A stretch of 64,000 nucleotides of DNA from Buxus sempervirens (taxonomy: Eukaryota; Streptophyta; Magnoliopsida; Buxales; Buxaceae). How positions within the stretch are numbered: the first letter of the stretch is position 1; every line of letters begins with the position of its first letter. A program made the translations under genes and the position numbers. The DNA lies in assembly GCA_947561395.2 (NCBI GenBank), contig OX387190.1:21198858-21262857 (forward strand), given 5' to 3'. Below, in pieces: positions 34,632 through 44,152 of this stretch. A model generated the notes under the pieces. That model saw nothing but the letters and a program-made list of their open reading frames with translations. It made no database searches and was not told where the DNA came from.

Positions 34632-37600
34632 ACAAACGCGGCTTCAAAAGTAAGAGGAGTTTCCTCCCAATTATTCAGAATAAAAGAATCTGGGGCAGGG
34701 ATACAAGCCTGCTCCTCAAGTTCAGGGTCTGCATCTGAGATCACCAGTACTGGGTGAGTTGCATTGCCTGCTTCTTCGGTAGGGCCAGTTCCAGATGGAA
34801 CTTCTACTGCAGCCCAATCAATAAAAGGTAGCTCCTCTGCTACTTTTTCTTGGTTGCCTTCTGTCATGGCAAAGAATGCCCCTATGTCCTCAGAAAAATC
34901 CTGCTTTTGTTCTGTCTGTGGCCCAGGCCCACCAGATGCTTGTGGGGGTGGAACACATGGCTGTATTGTGGAGGGTTTAGGTTTCTGGAATGGGTTGACA
35001 TTGTAGTATGGGGGTTTGGCCTGATCCTCAGGAGGAGACAGCTGAATCAGGTGAGACAGCTTAGGAAAAGTTTCCCTGATGTGTGGGAATTTCATAGCTT
35101 CTATCTGCCCCTGACTTTTCCATTTCCTTGGCTTGGACCCCAATCCTGCTCTGTGAACCATCTTCTTAACCTGAACTGGTTCTATCCTTCCTTGTAGGTT
35201 AACCCCCAGACCTTTTCCAGGGTGAAAATGATACTTTTCTAATACATTTTTGACCATTTTTTCAGCGCAGGTCAATTTTCCTTCTTTTTGCTGATACCCC
35301 CCAGGTATATAATTCACAGCTTCAAACTGAAAAGAGTGAAATGCCATCTTATCTGCTGTCATTTCCGTGTTAATACAGGGTACATCAGGGGACCACATGG
35401 GGGGAACCAAATTTTCGGCCAGGACGGTAATCACCTTTTGCCCTCTAATATACTTGACTCTTTGGTGGAGGGTAGATGGTATGGCCCTAGCTGTATGAAT
35501 CCACGGCCTTCCTAGGAGCAGGTTGAAAGCCGCAGGTATATCCATCACCTCAAATGTGATGTTGAAAATATACGGTCCAATTGTGACCGGCAGTTCAACC
35601 TTCCCTAGGGAGTGTGTTTTAGAGCTGTCAAATGCTCTTATAATTCTTCCGTTTTGTTTTATTTTGTTTCGCTCCAGATTGAGCTTAACAAAGGTTACTA
35701 ATGGGCAGACATTGAGGGCTGACCCATTATCAATCAAGACCCGGGCTATCATGCAGCCCTTACTGAGCACAGCAATATGCAAAGGATCCACATGATGGTA
35801 TCCTGCTGGACTAATTTCAGTTTCAGAAAAGGTTATGACATTATGGGATAATATTTGACCAACCATCCGGCCTAGTTGGTCTGGTTCAATGTTTTTAGGC
35901 ACATGGGCCCCCTGAAGTATCCTTAACAAGGAGTCCCTATGTTTTTCTGAATTTAACAATAATCCCAGAATTGAGATCTGGGCAGGGACCTTGTTCAACT
36001 GCTCAATGACATTGAACTCACTCTTTTTTATTACCTTAATGAGGTCAGCAGCCTCACTGTTAGTTACCTGAGGGGCCTCTTCCCCTACTTTGGCCTTGCC
36101 TTTATTTCTTTCTTCTTCTTTATCCTTCTCTGTTTCTTTCTGTTTTTCTTCCACCCCTACACACTTTCCTGACCTCATCATGAGATTTACTTCTTCCTTG
36201 CTTTCAACTGCAGGGCATGTAGTGGTAAATGCCTCACTGTAGTTCCATGGTACAGCCGATTCAGAGTAGGAAGGCTTGGGGACATTCACCACCAATGGGG
36301 GAAGTTTGGGCTTGGCGATGGAAGTCTGAGTAATAGGAACATTAACAACCAATGGAGGTAGTTGTTTTGGTTGAGGGGTTGCAAAAGGGACTGATGCACA
36401 ATTTATGACCAATGGTGGCTTAGACTGAATGGGTGGAGTGAAAGTGGATGGATTAATGACCAAGGGTGGCTTGGTGATGTTCATCTGGGCCATGAGGGAT
36501 GAGACCCGGTCCAAAGATGAGCTAATGTTCTTTGCAGCACTATCATTCCCCTTTGAAATCATGTTTATTTCTTTGCCTTCACTTCTCCTGTCAAAATATA
36601 CTTTGACCGTTGTCCCTATGGGAGCAATTAATTGAGATGGGTCAAAGGTTATTTTGTCAGAAGAGATGACTCCTATGACATTAGATGGGCCTGCCCCGTG
36701 ATGCTGGGGCAGTGGGTTTTGTCCAATATCGGTTCTTGGAGGATTGGAAGCCCCTGTATTGAAAGACAAGGTATTCTGGTCTAGTAAATCCTGAATGGCA
36801 TGTTTCAAAGGCCAGCACTTGTCTGTAGGGTGCCCAGGTGCACCCATATGGTAATCACAAGTGGTGGAGGGGTCAAAATTTCTCCCCTTAGATGCATTCG
36901 GATTAGGTTCTCTTAAGGTGATATACCCTCCTTGCAATAAAGTGGGCAGCAATTGAGAGGGAGTCATTGGAATAGGGGTGAAAACCCTATTTCTCCTTGC
37001 TGCAAAATAGGCGTCCTTTTCCTCTTTGGTAAAAACCCTTTTTTGGTCTGAAGGTGCTGTTGGAACATTAACCCTCATAGGGGCCTGGGTAGGTGGAGAT
37101 GGAGTAGGAAAATGAGCAGGTACGTTGATTTGTATGGGCTTGTTAGGGCCAGATGGTGGCTGTACCATGTTTACCTCACCCTCCTTCTTATTCCCATTCT
37201 TTTTTGTCCCGCTTCCTTTCTTTAGGTTGGGGTCCTGCTGGCTAACCATGGCGGAGTGGTCAATTATCTTACCTGACCTTATTCCATCCTCAATTCGGTC
37301 AGCCACCTGAACCAAAGCTGCAAAATTAGTGGTGGTCTGACCCACCAAGTGGCTGTAGAATGGTTGACCCAAAGTGCTTATGAAGGTAGAAATCATTTCC
37401 TGTTCTAGCATGGGTGGCCTGACCTGGGAGGCCGTCTCCCTCCATCTCTTGGCATATTGCCTTACAGTCTCCTCCCTTCCTTTGCTCATTCTCATGACGT
37501 CGTACCTATCTGGCATGATTTCTGAATTGAACCGATATTGAGCCAGGAAGGCATCGGCTAGGTCCTTCCATCTTTTGATCTTCCCATGGTCCAGAGTGGC

Positions 37601-38290
37601 GAACCATCTTAATGCGGTTCCTGTTAGGCTCCTTTGGAAAAGTTGGATCAAGATACCCTCATCCTGCCCGAACTGGCATAGGGCACCACAGTATAACTTT
37701 AGGTGGCTCATGGGGCAACCAGTGCCATCATACTTGTCCAAGTCTGGGCACTTAAACTTGGCCGGCAGGTTAACATTGGGGTATAGGCACAAGTCTTCAA
37801 AATTGGTGCCTCCAAAGTTGTTTACCCCTTTGACTTCCCTTAGTTCATCCTGGATCATTTCTAACTTATGCATGAACTTTCTTTCAACCTCTTCCCTTAT
37901 CCTTTCCTTTTCCTTAGCCTTGTTTGATTCAGCTGTCTCATCCCTGGTTAGTATAGGTTCAGGGGTGGGTTCATAGACGGGTTCAGGAGTTGGTTGCACT
38001 GGAGGTGGAACATTGACTTGGGGTGGAGGTGCAGGGTTGGATGTGGATGCCTGGTTCTGGGCCTGCATTTGTTGGGCTTGCACTTGTTGGGCCTGTACTG
38101 ACAGTATGTTCTCTAGCATTCGGGCCAGTCCTGCCACTTGTTCTTGGAGTAGAACGACATCTGGATGAGGAGCATCAACTTCATCTTCAATGGGATTCAT
38201 GGCTCGAGCTCTTGATCTGGTTACAGGAGCTATGATTGCGAGTGTATTAGTACCTGGATACAAGATAAAGGAAAAGATATCAATGCTCAA
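34592..38290 (-). CDS. Tat element gag-protease polyprotein
   Basis: Open frame of 1232 codons. The retrotransposon gag domain (about residues 165-330) has FKCPDLDKYDGTGCP, LFQRSLTGTALRWF and DLADAFLAQYRFN. A zinc-knuckle-like CDYHMGAPGHPTDKCWPLK lies near residue 480 and long Pro-rich linkers follow. The aspartic protease, about residue 850, has VLIDNGSALNVCPL and, further on, NLLLGRPWIHTARAIPSTLHQ. A G-patch-like stretch (HFHPGKGLGVNLQGRIEP) lies near residue 1015. The start is uncertain: the first Met is 38290, but MNPIEDEV after the conserved APVTRSRARA is also possible. The stop TAG lies at 34592-34594, 40 bases inside the pol frame. Confidence 0.95.
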   Translation of the reverse strand: MSIDIFSFILYPGTNTLAIIAPVTRSRARAMNPIEDEVDAPHPDVVLLQEQVAGLARMLENILSVQAQQVQAQQMQAQNQASTSNPAPPPQVNVPPPVQPTPEPVYEPTPEPILTRDETAESNKAKEKERIREEVERKFMHKLEMIQDELREVKGVNNFGGTNFEDLCLYPNVNLPAKFKCPDLDKYDGTGCPMSHLKLYCGALCQFGQDEGILIQLFQRSLTGTALRWFATLDHGKIKRWKDLADAFLAQYRFNSEIMPDRYDVMRMSKGREETVRQYAKRWRETASQVRPPMLEQEMISTFISTLGQPFYSHLVGQTTTNFAALVQVADRIEDGIRSGKIIDHSAMVSQQDPNLKKGSGTKKNGNKKEGEVNMVQPPSGPNKPIQINVPAHFPTPSPPTQAPMRVNVPTAPSDQKRVFTKEEKDAYFAARRNRVFTPIPMTPSQLLPTLLQGGYITLREPNPNASKGRNFDPSTTCDYHMGAPGHPTDKCWPLKHAIQDLLDQNTLSFNTGASNPPRTDIGQNPLPQHHGAGPSNVIGVISSDKITFDPSQLIAPIGTTVKVYFDRRSEGKEINMISKGNDSAAKNISSSLDRVSSLMAQMNITKPPLVINPSTFTPPIQSKPPLVINCASVPFATPQPKQLPPLVVNVPITQTSIAKPKLPPLVVNVPKPSYSESAVPWNYSEAFTTTCPAVESKEEVNLMMRSGKCVGVEEKQKETEKDKEEERNKGKAKVGEEAPQVTNSEAADLIKVIKKSEFNVIEQLNKVPAQISILGLLLNSEKHRDSLLRILQGAHVPKNIEPDQLGRMVGQILSHNVITFSETEISPAGYHHVDPLHIAVLSKGCMIARVLIDNGSALNVCPLVTFVKLNLERNKIKQNGRIIRAFDSSKTHSLGKVELPVTIGPYIFNITFEVMDIPAAFNLLLGRPWIHTARAIPSTLHQRVKYIRGQKVITVLAENLVPPMWSPDVPCINTEMTADKMAFHSFQFEAVNYIPGGYQQKEGKLTCAEKMVKNVLEKYHFHPGKGLGVNLQGRIEPVQVKKMVHRAGLGSKPRKWKSQGQIEAMKFPHIRETFPKLSHLIQLSPPEDQAKPPYYNVNPFQKPKPSTIQPCVPPPQASGGPGPQTEQKQDFSEDIGAFFAMTEGNQEKVAEELPFIDWAAVEVPSGTGPTEEAGNATHPVLVISDADPELEEQACIPAPDSFILNNWEETPLTFEAAFVWQTDMASKKKLH
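34601..34609 (-). promoter_or_regulatory. A9 slippery run at the gag-pol overlap
   Basis: On the coding strand gag reads TCC AAA AAA AAA CTC CAT TAG. Pol is in the -1 phase across the same nine A residues (AAA ACT CCA TTA). A run that contains A AAA AAA heptamers is a classical -1 slip site. A one-base length change in this copy is the alternative explanation. Confidence 0.6.
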
Positions 38291-38458
38291 TTAATCTCAT
38301 TCACATGCCTAAGAATGCCTACGTGCAAGCTGGGTGAACACGAGTTTGGATTTTTCTTTATTTGCTTCTTTTTTATTTATTTATTTATTTATTTTTATTT
38401 TGAATTGAATTGTTGGAATATTCTAGGGCTTCCAACAGGTCCCACAAAAGAGAGAAAG

Positions 38459-38679
38459 GTCTGAAATTCAAAGGCTTTCAGAGGCCCGGGGTTTTTTTGA
38501 AGAAGGTCTAAAATTCAAAGGCTTTCAGAGGCTCAGGGATATTTTTGGAAAAGGTCTGAAATTCAGAGGCTTTCAGAGGCTCAGGGATATTTTTGGAAAA
38601 GGTCTGAAATTCAGAGGCTTTCAGAGGCCCGGGGATTTTTGATAAAAGTCTGAAATTCAAAGGTTTTCAGAGGCCCAGG

Positions 38680-38712
<33 letters not shown>

Positions 38713-39360
38713 TGAAATTCAAAGGCTTTCAGAGGCCCAAAAGTTATGAAATTCAAAGGCTTTCAGAGGCCCAAAAGAAAAAGGTCTGAAATTCAAAGGC
38801 TTTCAGAGGCCCAAAAGTTCTGAAATTCAAAGGCTTTCAGAGGCCCAAAAGAAAAAGGACTGAAATTCAAAGGCTTTCAGAGGCCCAAAAGTTCTGAAAT
38901 TCAAAGGCTTTCAGAGGCCCAAAAGAAAAAGGTCTGAAATTCAAAGGCTTTCAGAGGCCCAAAAGTTCTGAAATTCAAAGGCTTTCAGAGGCCCAAAAGA
39001 AAAAGGTCTGAAATTCAAAGGCTTTCAGAGGCCCAAAAGTTCTGAAATTCAAAGGCTTTCAGAGGCCCAAAAGAAAAAGGTCTGAAATTCAAAGGCTTTC
39101 AGAGGCCCAAAAGTTCTGAAATTCAAAGGCTTTCAGAGGCCCAAAAGTTCTGAAATTCAAAGGCTTTCAGAGGCCCGGAGTTTTTTTGAGAAAAAGTCTG
39201 AAATTCAAAGGCTTTCAGAGGCCCGGGGTTTTTTGAGAAAAAGTCTGAAATTCAAAGGCTTTCAGAGGCCCAGGATTTTTTGAAAAATCTGAAATTCAAA
39301 GGCTTTCAGAGGCCCAAGAGTTTTGAAAAAGTCTGAAATTCAAAGGCTTTCAGAAGCCCA
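38459..39360 (-). repeat. Minisatellite in the Tat 5' leader (about 22 copies)
   Basis: A repeat unit of 34 or 40 bp with the core TCTGAAATTCAAAGGCTTTC then AGAGGCCC occurs about 22 times. In the middle, 34-bp (joined by AAAAGT) and 40-bp (joined by AAAAGAAAAAGG) forms alternate. Outer copies have longer spacers rich in T or G. Each unit holds a small dyad, TCTGAAA-N9-TTTCAGA. It lies between the leader array D and gag. Confidence 0.95.
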
Positions 39361-40886
39361 AGGAACCTTTCTCTCACATTTTTTCTTTTAATTATTTTGT
39401 TTGTTTGTTTGTTTTTTTTTTTTTTTGTTTTTTTTTGTTTTTTTTTTTTTGAAGCATTTTATTCAAACTTGTTCCCCTTTATCGTTATTTAAAGGTTAAA
39501 AGAATATTTTAGTGGGAAAAACTGATTAAAGTTGAATATTCCGAGAAAACCGTATACACATTACGGTCCAGTCGTGCCCGTATTCAAATTACGAGCCTGC
39601 CGTGACCGTATGCAATCCACGGGCGAGCCTAGCCCGTATAATCAGTACGGGCAAGCCCAGCCCGTGTACTAAATGCGGTTTTACGGAACCTTGTTATATT
39701 TTTTTCAGTTTTTACATGGTTTGATCACTTTAATTGCTCATCCAAACGTACGGTTCACCCAGTACAGAGCTTCTAAACTGTCCCAAAGTGGACTTTGGCC
39801 TATTTGTAAAACACATGCTAGGGAGGGCACATGTACCCTCCAAATTGACATCATACTCAAGAATTTGATACCCTTTTGTTGCCTCTTGTGTGTACATAGG
39901 GTAGGATTGATTCTAAACAGAGTTAGAAACTCTTCCTATGGGCTGCACCAACTTTTAGCAAATATGCATATTTTGGGACCAATTTTATCCCAAACCCATG
40001 GGTACCATGACACCCATATGATATGAAAATAATGCAAAACAATAGGATTACCTTGTTACCTTGTTTACCTTGAATATAGCCTCCGCATTATGCCCTGGTT
40101 TGTAAGCCATGCATACGGCCTTCCCACAATCATACAAACCCCATATTCCCACGTAATTGTGTAATTTAGCCAAAAACGTGTAACTCCACCTTCAAGCGTA
40201 GGGGTTTTGGGTTTTGGCTTAATGGCAACTTAGCACTCAAGCCTAGTGATGACCAGAATCCCAGATCCACATTATCATCACATCATTAGCTCAAAGTTCT
40301 AAGGTGAATGTTTTCACTTTCGCTTTCCGAAGTATCGACCTCGTTGCGCCAAGCTACACACATTCGGGTTCAACTTCCTATAGGTTAAGGGTAGGCTGTG
40401 TAAAAATAAAAGGTGCACAGTGCATTGTAAAAATAGGTCACATTCACAACGTCCCAAACCCTTGCCACTCTTTTCGCAGCCATGCATAAACAAACCAAGG
40501 CATAATAGGAAAGCATATTTAAAATAAACAAGTAAATAAAGCAATCCTATAGCACCCAAAACATGCTCATAAAAAAAAATCATCTATCATGCAAACATAT
40601 GATCATGTTATACACCCAAAATCATCATGGAGATCATGCTGAAAATTAACATATGCTATCCTAAAAATATAGCAAGAAATAAGCATATTTCAGCAAAACG
40701 GACCTCCCCTACGCATGTTTGTAGAAACAATCCTATAAATCAAAATTAAGCATGTTTCTACCCCCATGAATTCCTAAGCAATAATTCAGATTTAAAACAT
40801 ACTCAACATGCTTAAGAACACAAAATAGCAAGCAAATCAAAAAATCAAAACATGAACAAAAACACCTAAAGGCTGAAATCCACAAG
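39361..40886 (-). other. 5' leader of the Tat element
   Basis: Untranslated DNA between the primer-binding site and the minisatellite, with T-rich runs at 39390-39450 and palindrome array D at 39548-39680. No coding frame resembles a known protein. Confidence 0.6.
39548..39680. promoter_or_regulatory. Palindrome array D (Tat 5' leader)
   Basis: Five 21-bp units at 39548, 39576, 39604, 39632 and 39660, with exact 28-bp steps. The unit at 39632 is the perfect GCCCGTA-N7-TACGGGC. It lies upstream of gag inside the leader. No TATA box is evident within 150 bp on either side. Confidence 0.95.
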
Positions 40887-40904
40887 TCCCCAGCAGAGTC
40901 GCCA
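40887..40904 (-). other. Primer-binding site of the Tat element
   Basis: Coding-strand TGGCGACTCTGCTGGGGA begins two bases after the end of the 5' LTR. It is complementary to a tRNA 3' end. From memory it fits a plant arginine tRNA with about one mismatch, the type reported for Ogre elements. Confidence 0.85.
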
Positions 40905-40906
40905 GT

Positions 40907-42553
40907 TGTGAGACATGGGAAAAAAATCAATCTAAATGATTTCCTCGATCATCACACGGGATTAAATAAAATAAAGAGTCGCCACCATTCAATTTAGGTG
41001 TGAATGGACACCAAAATTTTAAATAAGCACAAAAGGCAAATTTTAGGGTAAAATATCCCTCCTAAAAAAACAACCAGAAATGGGTAAGGGGATTAGGTTA
41101 TGAACAGGGGAAGGTATTAGGCACCCCTATTCATCCACACAAGGTGGTTGCCAGGTATTTGTTCATGTTAAAATAAAGGAAAAAGCTTGCTATAGAAATC
41201 ACGAAAAATCACAAAAAAGGAAAAAATATATGGTTTTTTTCATATGAATAGTCTGATTGATCCAGAACTATCAAATATGATCATACCATTCCTAGGGTTT
41301 CATGATCAAAACAAAATTGAGATAAAATCAATTTAAAGTGAAAAATCCAAAAATCTGGCTTCAAGTCAAAATTCTAGAAATCTAGAAAAATATAATTTTT
41401 ATAAAATATTTCAAAATTGAACTTGAACAGTCCAGGATATAGATAAAGCCCAAATTTCACATTAAATCAGAAAATCAAAACCAAAAATACCCACATTGAT
41501 GAAAAACACCAAAATGGGAGAATTTAGACCGTAGGGTCTTCTCTCAATAATGAAAAACAATGTAAAACCACATCATGAAACCCTAGAATTTATTTTTAGG
41601 CTTCTGGATTCAGATCTACCATATTGATCATGATAGATCCAAGATCTTAGCCTAAAATCACAAAAATCACGAAAACAGTGCTGTGGGTGCAAAAGTGGCA
41701 AAAATCCAAATTTTGGCAAAAAGAGGGGATCTCATACTGTAAACATCATGGATTCATGTTATTCATTCAGATATATCATAAAAAGCATTAAAACATGATC
41801 AGGATATTCAAAACAGCCACATCTCACAAATTAGAGCACATGGGGGTCTACCCTACGGATCCACCTGTTCTCTTTTCCCCTAGTTCTCTCTTCACGTTTT
41901 ACGGCTAGAGAGACTCTTGAGGTACTTGGAGACAAGTTTAGGAATACAAAAACAGATATGGCCTTATTCTACAGCAATAGAGATGATCCTATTACATCTA
42001 GAATTGAAGACAGAATATAAAAAGGGATAGGGGACTTACCTGGATTGAGCAGGCAAAGCAGCAGGGGTTCCTCTTCTTCTCTTGGGAGCTTCTTAGAATT
42101 CCTTGGACTCAAAATTTCGTGGCCCTTAGCTAGAGGAATGAGCCTCTATTTATAGACACACCCAGGGGCATTGTTGGTCCAAGGAGATATAGCCTGATCC
42201 TCAGGATAGAGAGAAATATAGAGATAATGCCCATCCATAGTGGCTTCAGCGAATAAAATACTTAATTCGCTCGTTTAAAGATATATTGGACTTCAAATAA
42301 AGCTCGGAAATCGAGAGGAGGACAAAACTTGCACGTGTCTTTAATGCCCGTAAATGATTTACGGTCCAATGGTGACCGCATTAGTACTACGGGCGCGCCT
42401 GCCCGTAGATATTTTGCGGGCGAGATAGGCCCGTGAATCCAATACGGGCAAAGCCTGTTCATTCTATTTTTAGGCTTTTTTGACCTGTTTTTAAGCTCTA
42501 ATTACATGTTTTTATTATTTTCTCATTTGGCAGTGCAATTTGGGGTGTCTACA
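40907..42553 (-). repeat. Tat element 5' LTR (1647 bp)
   Basis: Same length as the 3' LTR, with only two differences seen. It drives gag-pol on the minus strand. TATA box complement CTATTTATAG at 42146-42155, palindrome array upstream at 42346-42449, PBS-like 9-mer at 40976-40984. Confidence 0.97.
42346..42449. promoter_or_regulatory. Palindrome array A' (5' LTR, four units)
   Basis: Identical to array A of the other LTR, with unit starts at 42346, 42374, 42401 and 42429. It lies about 190 bp upstream of the gag-pol TATA box. Confidence 0.95.
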
Positions 42554-42558
42554 CTGAT

Positions 42559-44147
42559 AAAGGTCCATGCAAGAAAGCATTCTGAACATCATATTGGCGT
42601 ATGGGCCATCCATGGGAGACTGCAAAAGTTAAAACAAGCCGAATGGTGGTAGTCTTTACTACAGGGCTAAAGGTTTGATCATAATCCACACCAGGCTGTT
42701 GTAAAAACCCCTTGGCAACAAGTCTGGCTTTCCTTCGCTCAATAGAACCATCAGCAAAACATTTTGTGCGAAAGACCCATTTACTTGTGATGGTATTTGA
42801 GGATTCAGATGCAGGAACTAAGGACCATGTGTCATTAGATAATAAGGCATTAAACTCCTTTGTCATGGCATCACGCCATTCTGGAAATTTCTGAGCAACT
42901 GAAAAACAGGTGGGATTCTCCGGAACAGAAGTTGTGGCAATTAGCATAACTCGTGGAGGAGGCCACCGAATAGTCCCATCAGTGAACTGGCGGGGTTGAG
43001 CTGTGTTGGTCCTTGATTGAGTGATCATGGGATGTTCTGTTTGGTGAAGGTTGGGTGCAGGTACAGCAGGTGGTGAAGAGGATGTGGGAGAAATAGTAGG
43101 TAGAGAAGCAGAGGAAGAAGGCGAAGGAAAAGGAGCTGGGCCAAGAAGTGAAGGAGAGGAAGTGAGGGGAGGATCCTTGGGTGGTGGGGATATAATAGGT
43201 AGGAAAGTGTGGGTGGGCTCAGGAGATGAAGTGGACTGGGTTTGTGTAGCAAAAGGGAAGGAGTGCTCATTGAAACGGACATCTTTGGAGATGATGATAT
43301 TGCCTGTATTGATGTTATAACAAAGAAAGCCATGATGTTTTGGGCTTAACCCAAAATAGACACAAAGAGTAGATCTGAAATCAAACTTGTGTTTGTTAAA
43401 GGGTCTGGTTAGGGGCCAACAGGCTGAGCCAAACACACGCAGATTAGAGAGATTGGGTTGTTTCTGATATAGAAGAAAGAAAGGAGAATGGTTCTTGAGG
43501 GTGGGTGAGGGAAGTAAATTAATCAGATAAACAGCATGGAGGAATGCATAAGACCAGAAACGAAGAGGGATAGAGGCATGAGCAAGGAGAGCTAGACCAA
43601 ATTCAACAATGTGGCGATGTTTTCGCTCGGCCACTCCATTTTGTGAATGGGCATAAGGACAGGTAAACCGATGCTTGATGCCAATAGAAGAAAGGTAAGA
43701 AGTGAATGATCGAAATTCCCCCCTGAATCCGATTGAAATTGTTTGATTTTTAGATTAAATTGAAGTTCAACTTGGGATTTAAATTTGAGAAAAACATCTA
43801 GTGCTTGAGATTTATATTTCAAAGGAAACAACCATGTGTATCGAGAGAAATCATCAACAAAAATGATATAATATTGATAACCATCTGAAGATACATGTGG
43901 TGATGGACCCCAAAGGTCTGAAAAAATTAAATCAAGTGGTGCAGTAGACTTAGATGAACGGGATGGAGCTGGTAACTGATGAGATTTAGCCATAGCACAT
44001 GCATCACAAAAAGCCATGGAAGAAGCATTGGTAAAAGGAAGATGATGTTGCTGAAGAACAGTGTGAACAATACGTAGAGAAGGATGACCAATACGAGCAT
44101 GCCAGAGTTGTAGAGGAGCAGCAGTAATGTGAGCCTGAGAAAAGCTT
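42559..44147 (-). pseudogene. Copia pol middle part: GAG-pre-integrase, integrase and RT start
   Basis: From the solo LTR inward it reads LWHARIGHPSLRIVHTVLQQ, an HX-CX2C zinc finger (FCDACAMAKSHQLP), LIFSDLWGPSPH and FQSDSGG. A one-base loss in the G run of that last catalytic motif shifts the frame near 43715. The correct phase then continues with [16 protein letters not shown] and, later, the RT start [19 protein letters not shown] and [13 protein letters not shown]. The frameshift makes the polyprotein non-functional independently of the insertions. Confidence 0.92.
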
Positions 44148-44152
44148 GAAGG

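Larger units (their letters stand above)
21672..42553 (-). mobile_element. Full-length Tat/Ogre-like Ty3 retrotransposon
   Basis: A 20,882-bp element with two LTRs of 1647 bp, target duplication CTGAT at 21667-21671 and 42554-42558, a primer-binding site, a polypurine tract, open gag-protease and pol frames, and two antisense genes between pol and the 3' LTR. Two RNase H domains in pol (a standard one followed by an archaeal-type one before integrase) identify the Tat lineage. Extra antisense frames, some of plant-mobile-domain type, are known in that lineage. I find only two LTR differences (an AAAAGGGG/AAAATGGG site near 22276 and CATGCTG/CATACTG near 22500). This implies a very recent insertion or gene conversion. 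It is younger than the Copia it interrupts. Confidence 0.97.

Noticed and set aside
38459..39360. CRISPR-like repeat array
   Set aside because: Repeats are directly adjacent with fixed short spacers instead of unique ones, in plant DNA inside a retrotransposon leader. It is a minisatellite.
43025..43333. Leu/Pro-rich and Gly/Glu-rich frames over the Copia RT linker
   Set aside because: Alternative-frame readings of the Ser/Pro-rich linker between integrase and RT.
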